A stretch of DNA of 64,000 nucleotides, from assembly GCA_902564025.1 (NCBI GenBank), contig CACEZK010000001.1:1-64000 (forward strand), written 5' to 3'. The position numbers were made by a program, and so were the translations under genes. The notes beneath the pieces were generated by a model. The model did not search any database and had not been told where the DNA came from. It saw nothing but the letters and a program-made list of their open reading frames with translations. This document shows, one piece after another, positions 30,240 through 41,021 of this stretch; the first letter of the stretch is position 1, and every line of letters begins with the position of its first letter. The stretch is from an uncultured Pelagibacteraceae bacterium. Its GTDB lineage: Bacteria; Pseudomonadota; Alphaproteobacteria; Pelagibacterales; AG-422-B15.

Positions 30240-32294
30240 ATGCCAAATTCTGAAGTTCTTAAAGTCACATCTGAATACAAACCTGCTGGAGATCAGCCTC
30301 AAGCAATTGAAGAGATTGTTAAAAGCATTAAAGGCAATGAGATGGAACAAGTTTTGCTTGGAGTAACTGGATCAGGCAAAACTTTCACGATGGCTAAAAT
30401 TATAGAAAAACTTCAAAGGCCAACTCTAATACTTGCTCCAAATAAAACTTTAGCAGCGCAATTATATGGTGAAATGAAGTCATTCTTTCCAGACAATGCT
30501 GTTGAATATTTTGTATCTTATTATGACTATTATATACCTGAAGCATACGTACCGAGGTCAAATACTTACATTGAAAAAGAAGCATCGATAAATGAACAAA
30601 TCGATCGAATGAGACACTCAGCAACTCAATCCTTACTTGAAAGAAAAGATGTTGTAATTGTTGCAAGTGTTTCATGTATTTATGGAATAGGTTCTGTTGA
30701 AACGTATAGATCAATGACTATTCGATTAGAAAAAAATCAAAAGATTGGACGAAATGAGATTATTCAAAAACTCATCACGCTTCAATATAATCGAAACGAC
30801 ACAGATTTTCATAGAGGCACATTTAGAGTGCGTGGAGACTTGATTGAGGTTTTTCCATCCCATTACGAAGACCGCGCGTGGAAATTATCGTTATTCGGAG
30901 ATGATCTCGAGTCGATAAGTGAATTTGATCCTTTGACTGGAAAAAAGACAGCTGAGTTAGAAAATATAAAAATTTATGCAAACAGTCACTACGTCACTCC
31001 AAGGCCAACACTTGATACTGCCATAAAACAAATACGAAAAGATTTAGAAGTAAGGATTCCTGAATTTAAAAAAGAAAATAAATTAATAGAGGCTCAACGA
31101 ATAGAAGAAAGAACAAGGTTTGATTTAGAAATGATTGAGGCAACGGGTAGTTGTCCAGGCATTGAGAATTATTCAAGATATCTCTCTGGAAGAAATCCAG
31201 GCGAACCGCCTCCAACACTTTTTGAATACTTGCCTGAAAATGCACTCCTTTTTGTTGATGAAAGTCATGTCACAGTACCTCAATTAGAAGGCATGTATAA
31301 AGGTGACCGCAGCAGAAAAACAACACTATCAGAATATGGCTTTAGATTACCATCTTGTTTAGATAACAGACCATTGAAGTTTGAGGAATGGGAAATGATG
31401 CGTCCTCAAAGTTTATTCATTTCTGCTACTCCAGGACCATGGGAAATGCAAAAAACTCAAGGGGTATTTACTGAACAAATAATAAGGCCAACAGGGTTGA
31501 TTGATCCAGAGGTTGAAATAAGGCCTGCGAAAACTCAAGTTGAAGATTTAATTTCAGAATGTAAAAAAATTATTGATCTTAAATACCGAGTATTAGTGAC
31601 AACACTTACTAAACGCATGGCAGAGGACTTGTCAGAATATATGCATGAAAACGGAATAAAAGTAAAATATATGCATTCAGATATTGATACATTAGAGAGA
31701 ATTGAAATTATCCGCGACCTTAGAAAGGGATTGTTCGACGTGTTAGTGGGTATCAATTTACTTAGAGAAGGTTTGGATATACCTGAATGTGCTTTAGTCG
31801 CAATATTAGATGCTGATAAAGAAGGCTTCTTAAGATCGGAAAGGTCATTGGTACAGACAATCGGTAGAGCAGCAAGGAATGTAGATGGAAGAGTAATACT
31901 GTATGCCGATAAAGAAACAGAAAGTATAAAAAAAGCAATAAGTGAGACTGACAGAAGAAGAGATATACAAAAGCAATACAACAAAGAAAATAATATTACA
32001 CCTGAAACTATTAAGAGGGATATTAGTGATATTCTTGAAAGTATTTATGAAAATGATCGTGTAAATGTTGATTTGAAGAGTACAGAGAAACATCTCGTCG
32101 GAAATAATCTAAAAAAACATCTTGAGGAACTTAAGAAAAATATGATGGATTTTGCTGATGATCTCAATTTTGAAGAAGCTGCTAAGTTAAGAGATGAGAT
32201 AAAAAGGCTTGAGAATAATGAATTAGAGTTACCATCCAACAGCAATATAGTTTATAAAAAAAATAAAAGGAAAAAAAGAAAGTACTTTACTTAA
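30240..32294 (+). CDS. uvrB: Excinuclease ABC subunit B
   Basis: [63 protein letters not shown] motif near C-terminus. Confidence 0.98.
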   Translation: MPNSEVLKVTSEYKPAGDQPQAIEEIVKSIKGNEMEQVLLGVTGSGKTFTMAKIIEKLQRPTLILAPNKTLAAQLYGEMKSFFPDNAVEYFVSYYDYYIPEAYVPRSNTYIEKEASINEQIDRMRHSATQSLLERKDVVIVASVSCIYGIGSVETYRSMTIRLEKNQKIGRNEIIQKLITLQYNRNDTDFHRGTFRVRGDLIEVFPSHYEDRAWKLSLFGDDLESISEFDPLTGKKTAELENIKIYANSHYVTPRPTLDTAIKQIRKDLEVRIPEFKKENKLIEAQRIEERTRFDLEMIEATGSCPGIENYSRYLSGRNPGEPPPTLFEYLPENALLFVDESHVTVPQLEGMYKGDRSRKTTLSEYGFRLPSCLDNRPLKFEEWEMMRPQSLFISATPGPWEMQKTQGVFTEQIIRPTGLIDPEVEIRPAKTQVEDLISECKKIIDLKYRVLVTTLTKRMAEDLSEYMHENGIKVKYMHSDIDTLERIEIIRDLRKGLFDVLVGINLLREGLDIPECALVAILDADKEGFLRSERSLVQTIGRAARNVDGRVILYADKETESIKKAISETDRRRDIQKQYNKENNITPETIKRDISDILESIYENDRVNVDLKSTEKHLVGNNLKKHLEELKKNMMDFADDLNFEEAAKLRDEIKRLENNELELPSNSNIVYKKNKRKKRKYFT

Positions 32295-33229
32295 TGTTTA
32301 TTGATTTCTGCATACTGTTAATAGGATTATCTCTTCTTTTATACAGTGCAGATAAAATGATTGAGTCGGCTGACGCAATTGCTAAAAAGTTCAATTTATC
32401 CCCAATATTAATAGGTTTAACAATTGTAGCGTTTGGTACATCAGCACCTGAACTAGTTATAACTCTATTTGCTGCAACAAAGATTGTTCCAGCTACTGAT
32501 GCCATTACCGGAAATATTATAGGATCTAATATTGCAAACATTTTACTAATTTTAGGAACTTCAGCATTTTTTTTCAAAATTAATCTAGATAAATTAGGCA
32601 CTAAGGATATTATTTTCCTACTTCTAATATCTTTATACTTCGCGCTCTTATTTTATATTAGCCAAACAGTCACTCTCATTCACACAATCGGCTATTTAGT
32701 TTTAACTTTGTTCTTTATCAATTTTCTTCGTAATTATAAATCCTCAGATCAAAATGAAGAACAAAAAATTTTTGGAAGATACACTTATTTAATTTTACTA
32801 AGTGCCTTCATAGGCATTTTTATCGGTGGGAAAATTTTTTTAGATAGCTCACTGAATATTTTTCAAACGTTAGGAGTAAACGAGGTACTAATAGGTATTT
32901 TTGTTCTGGCCATTGGTACATCCTTACCTGAATTGATAACTGTTATTATTTCTTACTTAAAAAAGAAGGGCTCTATAGGTATTGGTAATGTTATTGGTAG
33001 TAACATTATGAACATACTGTTTGTTTTCCTACCAGGGGTTATAATTGTTCAACTTAGAGGGCTTGAATATTCTCTAAAAAATATAGATATATTTCACATA
33101 TATATTTTAATATTAGTAACTTTGATAATAGCTCTTATGGCAATTTTAAGAATTCAAATGAGAAAAATACATTCTGCTTTTTTCTTGATTAGTTATTTTT
33201 TATATCTTGGGTATTCTTTTATATTATGA
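32294..33229 (+). CDS. Calcium/sodium antiporter (CaCA family)
   Basis: Two alpha repeats: IVAFGTSAPELVITLFAATK...GNIIGSNIANILLILG and VLAIGTSLPELITVIISY...GNVIGSNIMNILFV. Confidence 0.93.
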   Translation: MFIDFCILLIGLSLLLYSADKMIESADAIAKKFNLSPILIGLTIVAFGTSAPELVITLFAATKIVPATDAITGNIIGSNIANILLILGTSAFFFKINLDKLGTKDIIFLLLISLYFALLFYISQTVTLIHTIGYLVLTLFFINFLRNYKSSDQNEEQKIFGRYTYLILLSAFIGIFIGGKIFLDSSLNIFQTLGVNEVLIGIFVLAIGTSLPELITVIISYLKKKGSIGIGNVIGSNIMNILFVFLPGVIIVQLRGLEYSLKNIDIFHIYILILVTLIIALMAILRIQMRKIHSAFFLISYFLYLGYSFIL

Positions 33230-33948
33230 AAAAAACAATCTTAATTACAGGCGGTTCCCAAAGAATTGGTAGATCAATTGCACTATTTCTCAAAGATTCT
33301 CATTATAATTTTATAATACACTATAATAAGTCATCAAAAGCAGCCAGAGAATTGAAAAATATTATTAATAGTAACGGGCGCGATTGCGAAATAGTGAAAA
33401 CTGATTTGTCTAAAATATCTGATGTTAAAAATATAATTAAAAGAAGTAAAAAATTTTTTGGACCAATACATGCAATTGTTAATAATGCCTCCTTATTCAT
33501 CAATGATAATATAGAAAATTTAAATGATAAACTTTGGTATGATCATATGAATATAAACTTATACGCCCCTCTAATAATATCTAAAGAATTTAATAAACAA
33601 CTTCCAAAAAAGAGCTTAGGGCATATCATAAATATTTTGGATCAAAATGTAGTCAATCCAGATACATCGTTTTTTTCCTACTCCATTTCAAAATCTGCTT
33701 TACTATCCGCAACTACAATCATGGCAAAATCATTTGCTCCTAACATTAGGGTTAATGCGATTGGCCCAGGCCCGACACTTAAAAATATTCATCAATCAAA
33801 AAAACATTTTGATAAATCGATCAAAAATACTTTACTTAAAATAGGTTCGCCACCGGAGGAGATTGCCAGAACAGTTAAATTTCTTCTTGAATCAAAATCA
33901 ATTACAGGTCAATTTATAGCTGTTGATGGTGGGGAACATTTATCATGA
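33226..33948 (+). CDS. SDR family oxidoreductase, possible pteridine reductase (FolM-like)
   Basis: LITGGSQRIGRSIALFL, VNNASLF, YSISKSAL, RVNAIGPGPTL; 4-bp overlap with the FolB-like gene. Confidence 0.8.
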   Translation: MKKTILITGGSQRIGRSIALFLKDSHYNFIIHYNKSSKAARELKNIINSNGRDCEIVKTDLSKISDVKNIIKRSKKFFGPIHAIVNNASLFINDNIENLNDKLWYDHMNINLYAPLIISKEFNKQLPKKSLGHIINILDQNVVNPDTSFFSYSISKSALLSATTIMAKSFAPNIRVNAIGPGPTLKNIHQSKKHFDKSIKNTLLKIGSPPEEIARTVKFLLESKSITGQFIAVDGGEHLS

Positions 33949-34373
33949 CAGCAAGGAATATTCTTAAATTAAGTGAATTAAGGTCAGAAACAGATTTGAT
34001 CAATCCAAATTCTGGATACGATTTAATCTTTTTAAATGATTTTATAATCGATGCAAACATTGGAGTATACAAACACGAGAAAATAAAGAGCCAACCACTC
34101 CGCATAAACATAATTGCTAAAGTTAAAAATCCAAAAAAAATAAATGATGATAAATTGTACAGTGTTGTTTGTTATAATCAGATTTCAAAAAAAATTAAAA
34201 AAATTATTAAATCTGGTCATACAATTTTACTAGAAAAACTTGCTGAAAAAATATTTCAGGAGTGTTTTAAAAACAAAAGAATTCAAACTATGAAGATAAG
34301 ACTTGAAAAACTTGATGCAATTCAAGAAGCTGAAAGTGCAGGCATCGAAGTTGAACGCTCTCGTTCAGAATAA
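33945..34373 (+). CDS. folB: Dihydroneopterin aldolase (FolB-like)
   Basis: LIFLNDFIIDANIGVYKHEKIKSQPLRINI...YNQISKKIKKIIKSGHTILLEKLAEKI...IRLEKLDAIQEAESAGIEVER. Confidence 0.82.
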   Translation: MTARNILKLSELRSETDLINPNSGYDLIFLNDFIIDANIGVYKHEKIKSQPLRINIIAKVKNPKKINDDKLYSVVCYNQISKKIKKIIKSGHTILLEKLAEKIFQECFKNKRIQTMKIRLEKLDAIQEAESAGIEVERSRSE

Positions 34374-36205
34374 TGAATAATCTTGAGAATATTAAAGAAA
34401 TAATTGACCAATCTCCCTCTTCCTCAGGTATTTATAAAATGCTTAATGAAAAAGAAGAGATTATGTATGTTGGTAAAGCAAAAAATCTCCAAAATAGACT
34501 TAAAAGCTATCTAAACACTAACAATCTCTCAAATCGAATCAGAAGGATGGTTAGTAGAATATCAAATATTGAAGTAATTATTACAGAGACAGAAAAAGAA
34601 GCTTTGTTGCTTGAGGCAAATTTAATAAAAAAACTTAAACCTCCTTTCAATATACTTTTACGAGATGATAAATCATTTCCTTATATTTTTATTAATCATG
34701 AACAAGAATTTCCACAAATTTCAAAACATAGAGGAAAACAAAAATATAAGGGAAAATATTTTGGTCCATTCGCAACAATTAATTCACTAAATTATACTCT
34801 GAAAATATTACAGAAAGTTTTTCTACTAAGGTCGTGCGATGATACTATTTTTCAAAATAGATCTAAACCATGTCTTCTTTATCAAATTGAAAGGTGCAGT
34901 GGTCCTTGTGTTGATTATACATTAAGTAAAAAAGAGTATTTACAAAGTGTTAAGAATGCTGAGCACTTTCTTTCAGGTCAACATAGCAATTTACAAGAGG
35001 AGCTATCTTCTAAAATGGATGAAGAAAGTAAAAGTCTTAATTATGAGAAAGCAGCCAGCTATAGAGATAAGATAGTCGCACTAACCCAGATTCAAAGTCA
35101 GCAAAACATAAATCTTTACGATGTAAAAAATACTGACGTGATTTCAATTTCTAGAAAAGGTAGTAAATCATGTATTCAAGTATTTATTTATAGGTCAGGT
35201 CAAAATTGGGGAAATAGATCTTATTTTCCAAAACACAGTGATGAAGTAGAAACTTATGAGATCCTAGAGCGTTTTATTGTTGATTTCTATACTCGATATT
35301 CCCCTCCAAAAAATGTATTGTTAAACTTACCTATAAAAAATTCATCTCTTATCGAAACGTCTCTTAAATCCATTTATAATTACAAGACATCTTTTTTTGT
35401 CCCTAAAAAAGGAAAAAAATTAGATATAGTGAACTATGCGAGTAGAAACTCGGAACTAGCTCTTAAAAATCACATTGCACAGTCTCACTCTGATAAAGAG
35501 AATCTGAGCCAACTTTCAAAAGTACTCAATATGACTAAAAAAATAAAAAGAGTTGAAGCCTATGACAACAGTCATCTATCGGGCAAAAATGCAGTTGGTG
35601 CAATGATTGTTTACTCTGAAGAAGGGTTTGAAAAAAAATCATACAGAAAATTTAATATAGACTCTTCAAAAGTAAAACTCGGTGATGATTACGGAATGAT
35701 GAGACACGTCCTTGAAAGAAGATTTTCAAAAGAAGCAATCAAAAATTCTAAGAAATATGAAAAATTGCCTGATTTATTGGTTATTGATGGAGGTAAAGGC
35801 CACTACGATTTAGCTAAAGAAATCTTAGAAACTAAAGGTTTAAATGAAATGGAACTAATATCAATATTTAAGGGTGAGGGAAGAAAAGAGTCATTAGATC
35901 AAATAATATATAAAAATAAAAAAAACTTTATAGACAAAAATACTCCCTCCTTTTTCTTTATTCAGAGAATTAGAGATGAGTCACATCGCTACGCAATCGG
36001 GGCACATAAAGCGAAAAGAAAGAGGGAAATGCATGCCTCAGAACTAGAACCGATAGAAGGTTTAGGACGAAGCAGAAGAAAATTACTTTTAAATCATTTT
36101 GGATCAGTTAAAAATATTAAAAATGCCTCAGCTCAGGATATAATGAAAGTTAGAGGAATTAGTAAGTTGCTTTCAGAAAAAATATATGCATATTTTAATG
36201 GATAA
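34373..36205 (+). CDS. uvrC: Excinuclease ABC subunit C
   Basis: SSSGIYKMLNEKEEIMYVGKAKNLQNRLKSYL GIY-YIG; YDNSHLSGKNAVGAMIV; C-terminal HhH. Confidence 0.98.
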   Translation: MNNLENIKEIIDQSPSSSGIYKMLNEKEEIMYVGKAKNLQNRLKSYLNTNNLSNRIRRMVSRISNIEVIITETEKEALLLEANLIKKLKPPFNILLRDDKSFPYIFINHEQEFPQISKHRGKQKYKGKYFGPFATINSLNYTLKILQKVFLLRSCDDTIFQNRSKPCLLYQIERCSGPCVDYTLSKKEYLQSVKNAEHFLSGQHSNLQEELSSKMDEESKSLNYEKAASYRDKIVALTQIQSQQNINLYDVKNTDVISISRKGSKSCIQVFIYRSGQNWGNRSYFPKHSDEVETYEILERFIVDFYTRYSPPKNVLLNLPIKNSSLIETSLKSIYNYKTSFFVPKKGKKLDIVNYASRNSELALKNHIAQSHSDKENLSQLSKVLNMTKKIKRVEAYDNSHLSGKNAVGAMIVYSEEGFEKKSYRKFNIDSSKVKLGDDYGMMRHVLERRFSKEAIKNSKKYEKLPDLLVIDGGKGHYDLAKEILETKGLNEMELISIFKGEGRKESLDQIIYKNKKNFIDKNTPSFFFIQRIRDESHRYAIGAHKAKRKREMHASELEPIEGLGRSRRKLLLNHFGSVKNIKNASAQDIMKVRGISKLLSEKIYAYFNG

Positions 36206-36747
36206 TGTCTAAGTTACCAAATTTTCTCACTCTACTTAGAATTTTTTTATTACCATTATTAATATATTTAATCATAGATAGTGATAGCTCATTTAATTTG
36301 GCAATTCTTATTTTATTTATTGTTATTGCATTGTCTGATTATTTTGATGGGATAGTTGCAAGAAAAACGAATAGTACATCTGAATTTGGTAAAATGTTAG
36401 ACCCCATAGCAGATAAGCTATTTGTCGTACTATTAATAATTACATTTATCTATAATGACTTTATAGATAAAATAAATTTAATTCCGGCCTACTTAATAAT
36501 ATTTAGAGAAATTTTTATCTCTGGTCTAAGAGAATATGCATCTAATTTGCCAGAAGTAAAAAAAATAGATGTTTCTATATTAGGAAAATATAAAACTGCT
36601 TTTCAAATCTTAAGTTTATTTTTGATCTTAATAGGAAGCATCTACATAGATTTGAAGCCTTTATTAAATATAGGTATTTATCTATTCTGGCTTTCAACTA
36701 TAATCACGCTGATCAGCGCTTATCAATATTACAAAAGTATATTTTAA
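36205..36747 (+). CDS. pgsA: CDP-diacylglycerol-glycerol-3-phosphate 3-phosphatidyltransferase
   Basis: PNFLTLLRIFLLPLL; DYFDGIVARKTNSTSEFGKMLDPIADKLF CDP-alcohol phosphotransferase motif. Confidence 0.95.
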   Translation: MSKLPNFLTLLRIFLLPLLIYLIIDSDSSFNLAILILFIVIALSDYFDGIVARKTNSTSEFGKMLDPIADKLFVVLLIITFIYNDFIDKINLIPAYLIIFREIFISGLREYASNLPEVKKIDVSILGKYKTAFQILSLFLILIGSIYIDLKPLLNIGIYLFWLSTIITLISAYQYYKSIF

Positions 36748-36748
36748 A

Positions 36749-37630
36749 TTAAGATCTCACGATTTCGTGATAATCCTGCATAAACTTGAAATTTTGGGTA
36801 TTGTCGCCAGTATTGAATTTAGTATCGTCAATTGACTGAATTGGAGTAATTTCTGCCGCGGTACCTGTTAGAAAAGCTTCATCAAAAATGCTAATTTCCT
36901 CTGGCTTTATATGACGCTCCGTAATATTAAAACCTTGCTCTGTAACCATTTCAATAACAGTTTGCCTAGTTATACCATTTAGAAAACAATCAGGAATTGG
37001 GGTATGAATTTCTTTTCCTTTAATAAAGAAAATATTAGCTCCAGTACCTTCAGCAACATAGCCTCTATAGTCCAACATTAAGGCATCATGGTATCCTTTT
37101 TCTTCCGCAAATTCTTTTGACATAGTACAAATAACGTAAGGGCCAGATGCTTTTGCTTCGCATGGTGCCGTGTCAGGTGATGGCCGTTTCCAAGGTGAAG
37201 TTACTAATCGCAGGCCAGCTTTTCGATCTTCAATTTTAAAATATGATGCCCAGTCATTCCACACTGCAATTGCAACATTAATATCAGACTTAGCAGTTGA
37301 AATTCCCATTTGCTGAGACCCCCTCCATGCAATTGGCCTAACATAACAATCTTCAAAATTCATTTTTTTAATGAGTTCATCTTTAGCCTCATTAATTTGT
37401 GACTGACTATAAGGAATTTTTATGCCTACAATTTCCGCTGATCTAAATAATCTTTTTGTGTGTTCTTCAGATTTAAAAATCTTACCTTTATATGCTCTTT
37501 CCCCTTCAAATACAGCGCTAGCATAGTGAAGACCCTGAGTAATAACATGGCATTTCGCATCATTCCATTTGATGAACTCTCCGTTCATCCAAATAAAACC
37601 CTCTCGATTATCAAATGGCGCTATTTCCAT
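36749..37630 (-). CDS. ilvE: Branched-chain amino acid aminotransferase
   Basis: GEFIKWNDAKCHVITQGLHYASAVFEGERAY, CEAKASGPYVICTMSKEFAEEKGYHDALMLDYRGYVAEGTGANIF. Confidence 0.96.
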   Translation of the reverse strand: MEIAPFDNREGFIWMNGEFIKWNDAKCHVITQGLHYASAVFEGERAYKGKIFKSEEHTKRLFRSAEIVGIKIPYSQSQINEAKDELIKKMNFEDCYVRPIAWRGSQQMGISTAKSDINVAIAVWNDWASYFKIEDRKAGLRLVTSPWKRPSPDTAPCEAKASGPYVICTMSKEFAEEKGYHDALMLDYRGYVAEGTGANIFFIKGKEIHTPIPDCFLNGITRQTVIEMVTEQGFNITERHIKPEEISIFDEAFLTGTAAEITPIQSIDDTKFNTGDNTQNFKFMQDYHEIVRS

Positions 37631-37675
37631 GTAAATTACTTTTATAAATTACAAGTTTATTAACAGAAAAATGCC

Positions 37676-38182
37676 TTGATTAATATATATTTTTCAGATT
37701 ATTATGTCATAGTGGCTGACTTAAATACGATATCAAATAAATCTGCATCTCTACTTTATCTGCGTGAAGATAGAATTAAAAATTCATTAAATAGTTTTTT
37801 TGAAGTTTCAAAAATTCTGGAAAAAGAAATTTTAGCAAACCTTGATGATAAAAATTTGGGTATAGCCGACATTAGATGTCTTTTGATAATAAATATAAAG
37901 CCTGGAATTACATTTAATGAACTACTGAAGAAATTGGATATAAGAAAACAAAGCCTTAATCGTGTACTCAGAGTTCTAATCAAAGAAAACTTAATTATTC
38001 AAAAAATAAATAATGATGATGCAAGAAAAAAAAATTTATTTATGACAGATAGTGCTAATAAGGCTTTAAACGAAGCAATAAAACCGATCATCAATTCACT
38101 TTCAAAAGCCTACGTTAAGTCAGGAGCTGGCTCAGTACAAGGATTTAATCAAGTAATTAATTCGTTTATAGAGGAAAGTTAA
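37676..38182 (+). CDS. MarR family regulator (PetP-like); start uncertain (TTG 37676 or GTG 37712)
   Basis: Winged-helix: KPGITFNELLKKLDIRKQSLNRVLRVLIKENLIIQKINNDDARKKNLFMTDSA. Confidence 0.82.
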   Translation: MINIYFSDYYVIVADLNTISNKSASLLYLREDRIKNSLNSFFEVSKILEKEILANLDDKNLGIADIRCLLIINIKPGITFNELLKKLDIRKQSLNRVLRVLIKENLIIQKINNDDARKKNLFMTDSANKALNEAIKPIINSLSKAYVKSGAGSVQGFNQVINSFIEES

Positions 38183-38859
38183 TGAGTGAGAAAAATCTTC
38201 ATATTCTAATTGTTGATGATGATGATAAGATTAGAGAATTGTTAAGAACATTTTTAGTTGATAATAAATATCTTGTTTCAACCGCAAGCAATGCTATCGA
38301 AGCAAAAGAAACTATGAACTTTATTATCTTTGATTTAATTGTGATTGATATTATGATGCCTGGACAAAATGGATACGAACTTACAAAAGAGATAAGAAAG
38401 AAATCATTAATACCCATCATTCATCTTACTGCTATGGGAGAAATAAAAGATAGAGTCCACGGCTTAGAAATTGGGGCCGATGACTATTTGGGTAAGCCAT
38501 TTGAACCAAAAGAATTATTGTTACGTATAAATAATATTTTAAATAAAACTTCATTAAAAAGAGAAAAAGAGCAAATTCAACTTGGTAACATTATAATTGA
38601 TTTAAAAAATGGTCTTATTAAGGGTAAGGCAAGTGAACAGTACCTAAACGAAAATGAACTAAAGATTTTAAGAATTCTCTCAATAGATCCTGGTAAGCCT
38701 TTTTCAAGAGAGAGTTTAATTAATTCACTTAATTTTAATCAGGAAAGAACATTAGATGTTTGCATAAATAGATTAAGGAAAAAAATTGAAAAAAATCCAA
38801 AAATGCCAAAATACTTAAAAACAAAAAGAGGTTCTGGATATGAATTATGGATTGATTAA
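38182..38859 (+). CDS. OmpR-family DNA-binding response regulator (PetR-like)
   Basis: LIVDDDDKIRELLRTFL receiver, VIDIMMPGQNGYEL, wHTH with RTLDVCINRLRKKIEKNPKMPKYLKTKRGSGYEL. Confidence 0.95.
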   Translation: MSEKNLHILIVDDDDKIRELLRTFLVDNKYLVSTASNAIEAKETMNFIIFDLIVIDIMMPGQNGYELTKEIRKKSLIPIIHLTAMGEIKDRVHGLEIGADDYLGKPFEPKELLLRINNILNKTSLKREKEQIQLGNIIIDLKNGLIKGKASEQYLNENELKILRILSIDPGKPFSRESLINSLNFNQERTLDVCINRLRKKIEKNPKMPKYLKTKRGSGYELWID

Positions 38860-40164
38860 ATGATAAAAAAACTCTTGCCTACAAGCCTATTAGGTAGAAC
38901 AGTATTAATTGTTCTTTTTCCAATTGTAATGTTTCAATTAATAATTTTATCTTATTATTATAATAGTCTTTGGGAACGCACATTAAATCGTTTGTCTAGA
39001 TCCGTTGCAATGGAAATAAAACTTATTTCTGATAAAATTCTTTTAAGTAATAATGAATTTAGTCAAATAGAAATTAATCAAGAATTTGGTGATTATTTTC
39101 TTATAAATATTGAATTTTTAGACCTAAATTATTTTGCTCAACCAACAACAAAAAGTAGAAATAATCAGGTAATTACAAGTTTTACAAATGAATTAGATGC
39201 AGCAATTAACCATGACTTTTATGTCATTGAATTGAGTGACGAGGTAATTGGAGTAATGATGAAGGGCCCTAAAAGTGCAGTAAACTTTAGTTTTCCTTTA
39301 ACACGAATTACAACATCAAGAAATCACATATTTCTTGGGTGGCAAATTATATCTTCTTTTATTCTAGTCATGATTGCTTATTTATTTTTAAAAAATCAGG
39401 TAAAGCCAATTACAAATCTTGCTAAAGCTGCGGAACAGTTTGGTAAAGGACAAAAAATTAATGATTTTAAAGTATCTGGTGCACTTGAAGTAAGGCAGGC
39501 AAGTAGCGAATTTTTAAAAATGAAAAATCGAATATCGAGACAAATTGAACAAAGATCGCTTATGCTTGCTGGCGTATCTCATGATCTTAAGACTCCTCTG
39601 ACAAGGATGAAATTGATGCTAGAATCAATACCGAATGAAAAGATTAAAAATGAATTGAATGATGAAATTAATAGGATGAATGAAATGTTGGTTGAATACT
39701 TGGATTTTGCAGCAGCAAATGAGTCGCAAAGTAAATCTACGATTAATCCAATAGAAGCTATTATTAACATAAAAAACGATGTTCATTTTAACAAGCATAA
39801 TATAGATCTCGAAATTATTAATGACGAAAGTGTATTAGTTAATGAAAGTATTTTTTCCCGTTCAATTACTAACATATTAAATAATGCGATTGTACAATCT
39901 GATGAAATATTAATAAAAGCGAATATCAACAAAAATCTAATTAAAATAAATATTCACGACAATGGAATTGGAATTTCTGATAGTGAGAAGGATAATGTAT
40001 TTAAACCTTTCTATAGAGTTGATAAAAGCAGGAATCAGAATATCTCAAATTCTGGATTAGGTCTGGCTACTACCAAATCTCTTTTGAATTCAATAAATGG
40101 AAAAATATCTTTACATGATAGTTATTTAGGTGGCTTAGAGGTTGCAATTGAGATACCAAATTAA
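38860..40164 (+). CDS. Sensor histidine kinase, EnvZ-like
   Basis: Two TMs, HAMP-like region, H-box GVSHDLKTPLTRMKLMLE, N-box NNAIVQS, GLGLATTKSLL. Confidence 0.94.
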   Translation: MIKKLLPTSLLGRTVLIVLFPIVMFQLIILSYYYNSLWERTLNRLSRSVAMEIKLISDKILLSNNEFSQIEINQEFGDYFLINIEFLDLNYFAQPTTKSRNNQVITSFTNELDAAINHDFYVIELSDEVIGVMMKGPKSAVNFSFPLTRITTSRNHIFLGWQIISSFILVMIAYLFLKNQVKPITNLAKAAEQFGKGQKINDFKVSGALEVRQASSEFLKMKNRISRQIEQRSLMLAGVSHDLKTPLTRMKLMLESIPNEKIKNELNDEINRMNEMLVEYLDFAAANESQSKSTINPIEAIINIKNDVHFNKHNIDLEIINDESVLVNESIFSRSITNILNNAIVQSDEILIKANINKNLIKINIHDNGIGISDSEKDNVFKPFYRVDKSRNQNISNSGLGLATTKSLLNSINGKISLHDSYLGGLEVAIEIPN

Positions 40165-41021
40165 ATTATTTTACTTAATTCTCTAGATCTTTTTGCAGCT
40201 TTCTTTACAGCTTTTGTGAGAATACTTTTTAATCCTTCGTTGGACGCGAGAATACTAAGTGCCGCTTCAGTTGTGCCTCCTTTACTTGTAACTTTCTTTT
40301 GCAGGTCAGATGGCTTTTTTTGTCCACTTAATAATAGTAATATTGATCCTAAGAAAGTTTGTAAAACCATACCTTCTGGATTTTTGAATCCTGATTTTTT
40401 TGCTATCTCAATTAAAGAGTTTATAAACAGATATATATATGCTGGACCACTTCCAAAAATTGCAGTGAAGTCATCAATTAAATTTTCTTTTTTAGTTTCA
40501 CTGACTTGTCCCAATAAGGACATGAAATCAAAAATAGGCCTTTTTTGTTTTATTTTTATTTTTCTTTCAAAATATACAATTGTGGTACCCATATTGACGG
40601 ATACAGGAGTATTCGTCATAGCTCTTACAATACCTGATGTTTTTTTGAAGACTTTATTTAAATCTTTTATTTTTTTACCAGCAACTACGGAAACTACAAT
40701 TGAGTTGCTAAGTTTATTATCTTTATTTAATCCATTCAGTGTTTTTAATTGATTAGGCTTAACAGCAATAAGTGTGATGGTAGGTTGATAAAGATTATTA
40801 ATTTTATCTATGCTATTTTTTATTTCAAATTTATTTAATCTTTTTAATTTTTTTAATTCGCGTGACTGATTCTTTTCTATAACCACAATTTTTTTTGATG
40901 AAATTCGGTGGTTAAATAATGACTTGATCACAGCAATTCCCATATTACCGGCGCCAATTATTAAAAATTTTTCTTTATTTAAACTGCTTGCAGTGGTTTT
41001 TTTCTTTGGCATTATTTCCAT
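40161..41021 (-). CDS. proC: Pyrroline-5-carboxylate reductase (start possibly 41012)
   Basis: FLIIGAGNMGIAVIKSLF; VVAGKKI; RAMTNTPVSVNMGTT; FGSGPAYIYLFINSLIEIAKKSG; TSKGGTTEAALSIL. Confidence 0.95.
   Translation of the reverse strand: MEIMPKKKTTASSLNKEKFLIIGAGNMGIAVIKSLFNHRISSKKIVVIEKNQSRELKKLKRLNKFEIKNSIDKINNLYQPTITLIAVKPNQLKTLNGLNKDNKLSNSIVVSVVAGKKIKDLNKVFKKTSGIVRAMTNTPVSVNMGTTIVYFERKIKIKQKRPIFDFMSLLGQVSETKKENLIDDFTAIFGSGPAYIYLFINSLIEIAKKSGFKNPEGMVLQTFLGSILLLLSGQKKPSDLQKKVTSKGGTTEAALSILASNEGLKSILTKAVKKAAKRSRELSKII

Noticed and set aside
31535-31984. 149-aa minus-strand ORF
   Set aside because: Antisense inside uvrB, low-complexity Ser/Leu composition; typical spurious shadow ORF in AT-rich DNA.
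40216-40752. 178-aa plus-strand ORF
   Set aside because: Antisense shadow of proC; no domain signature.
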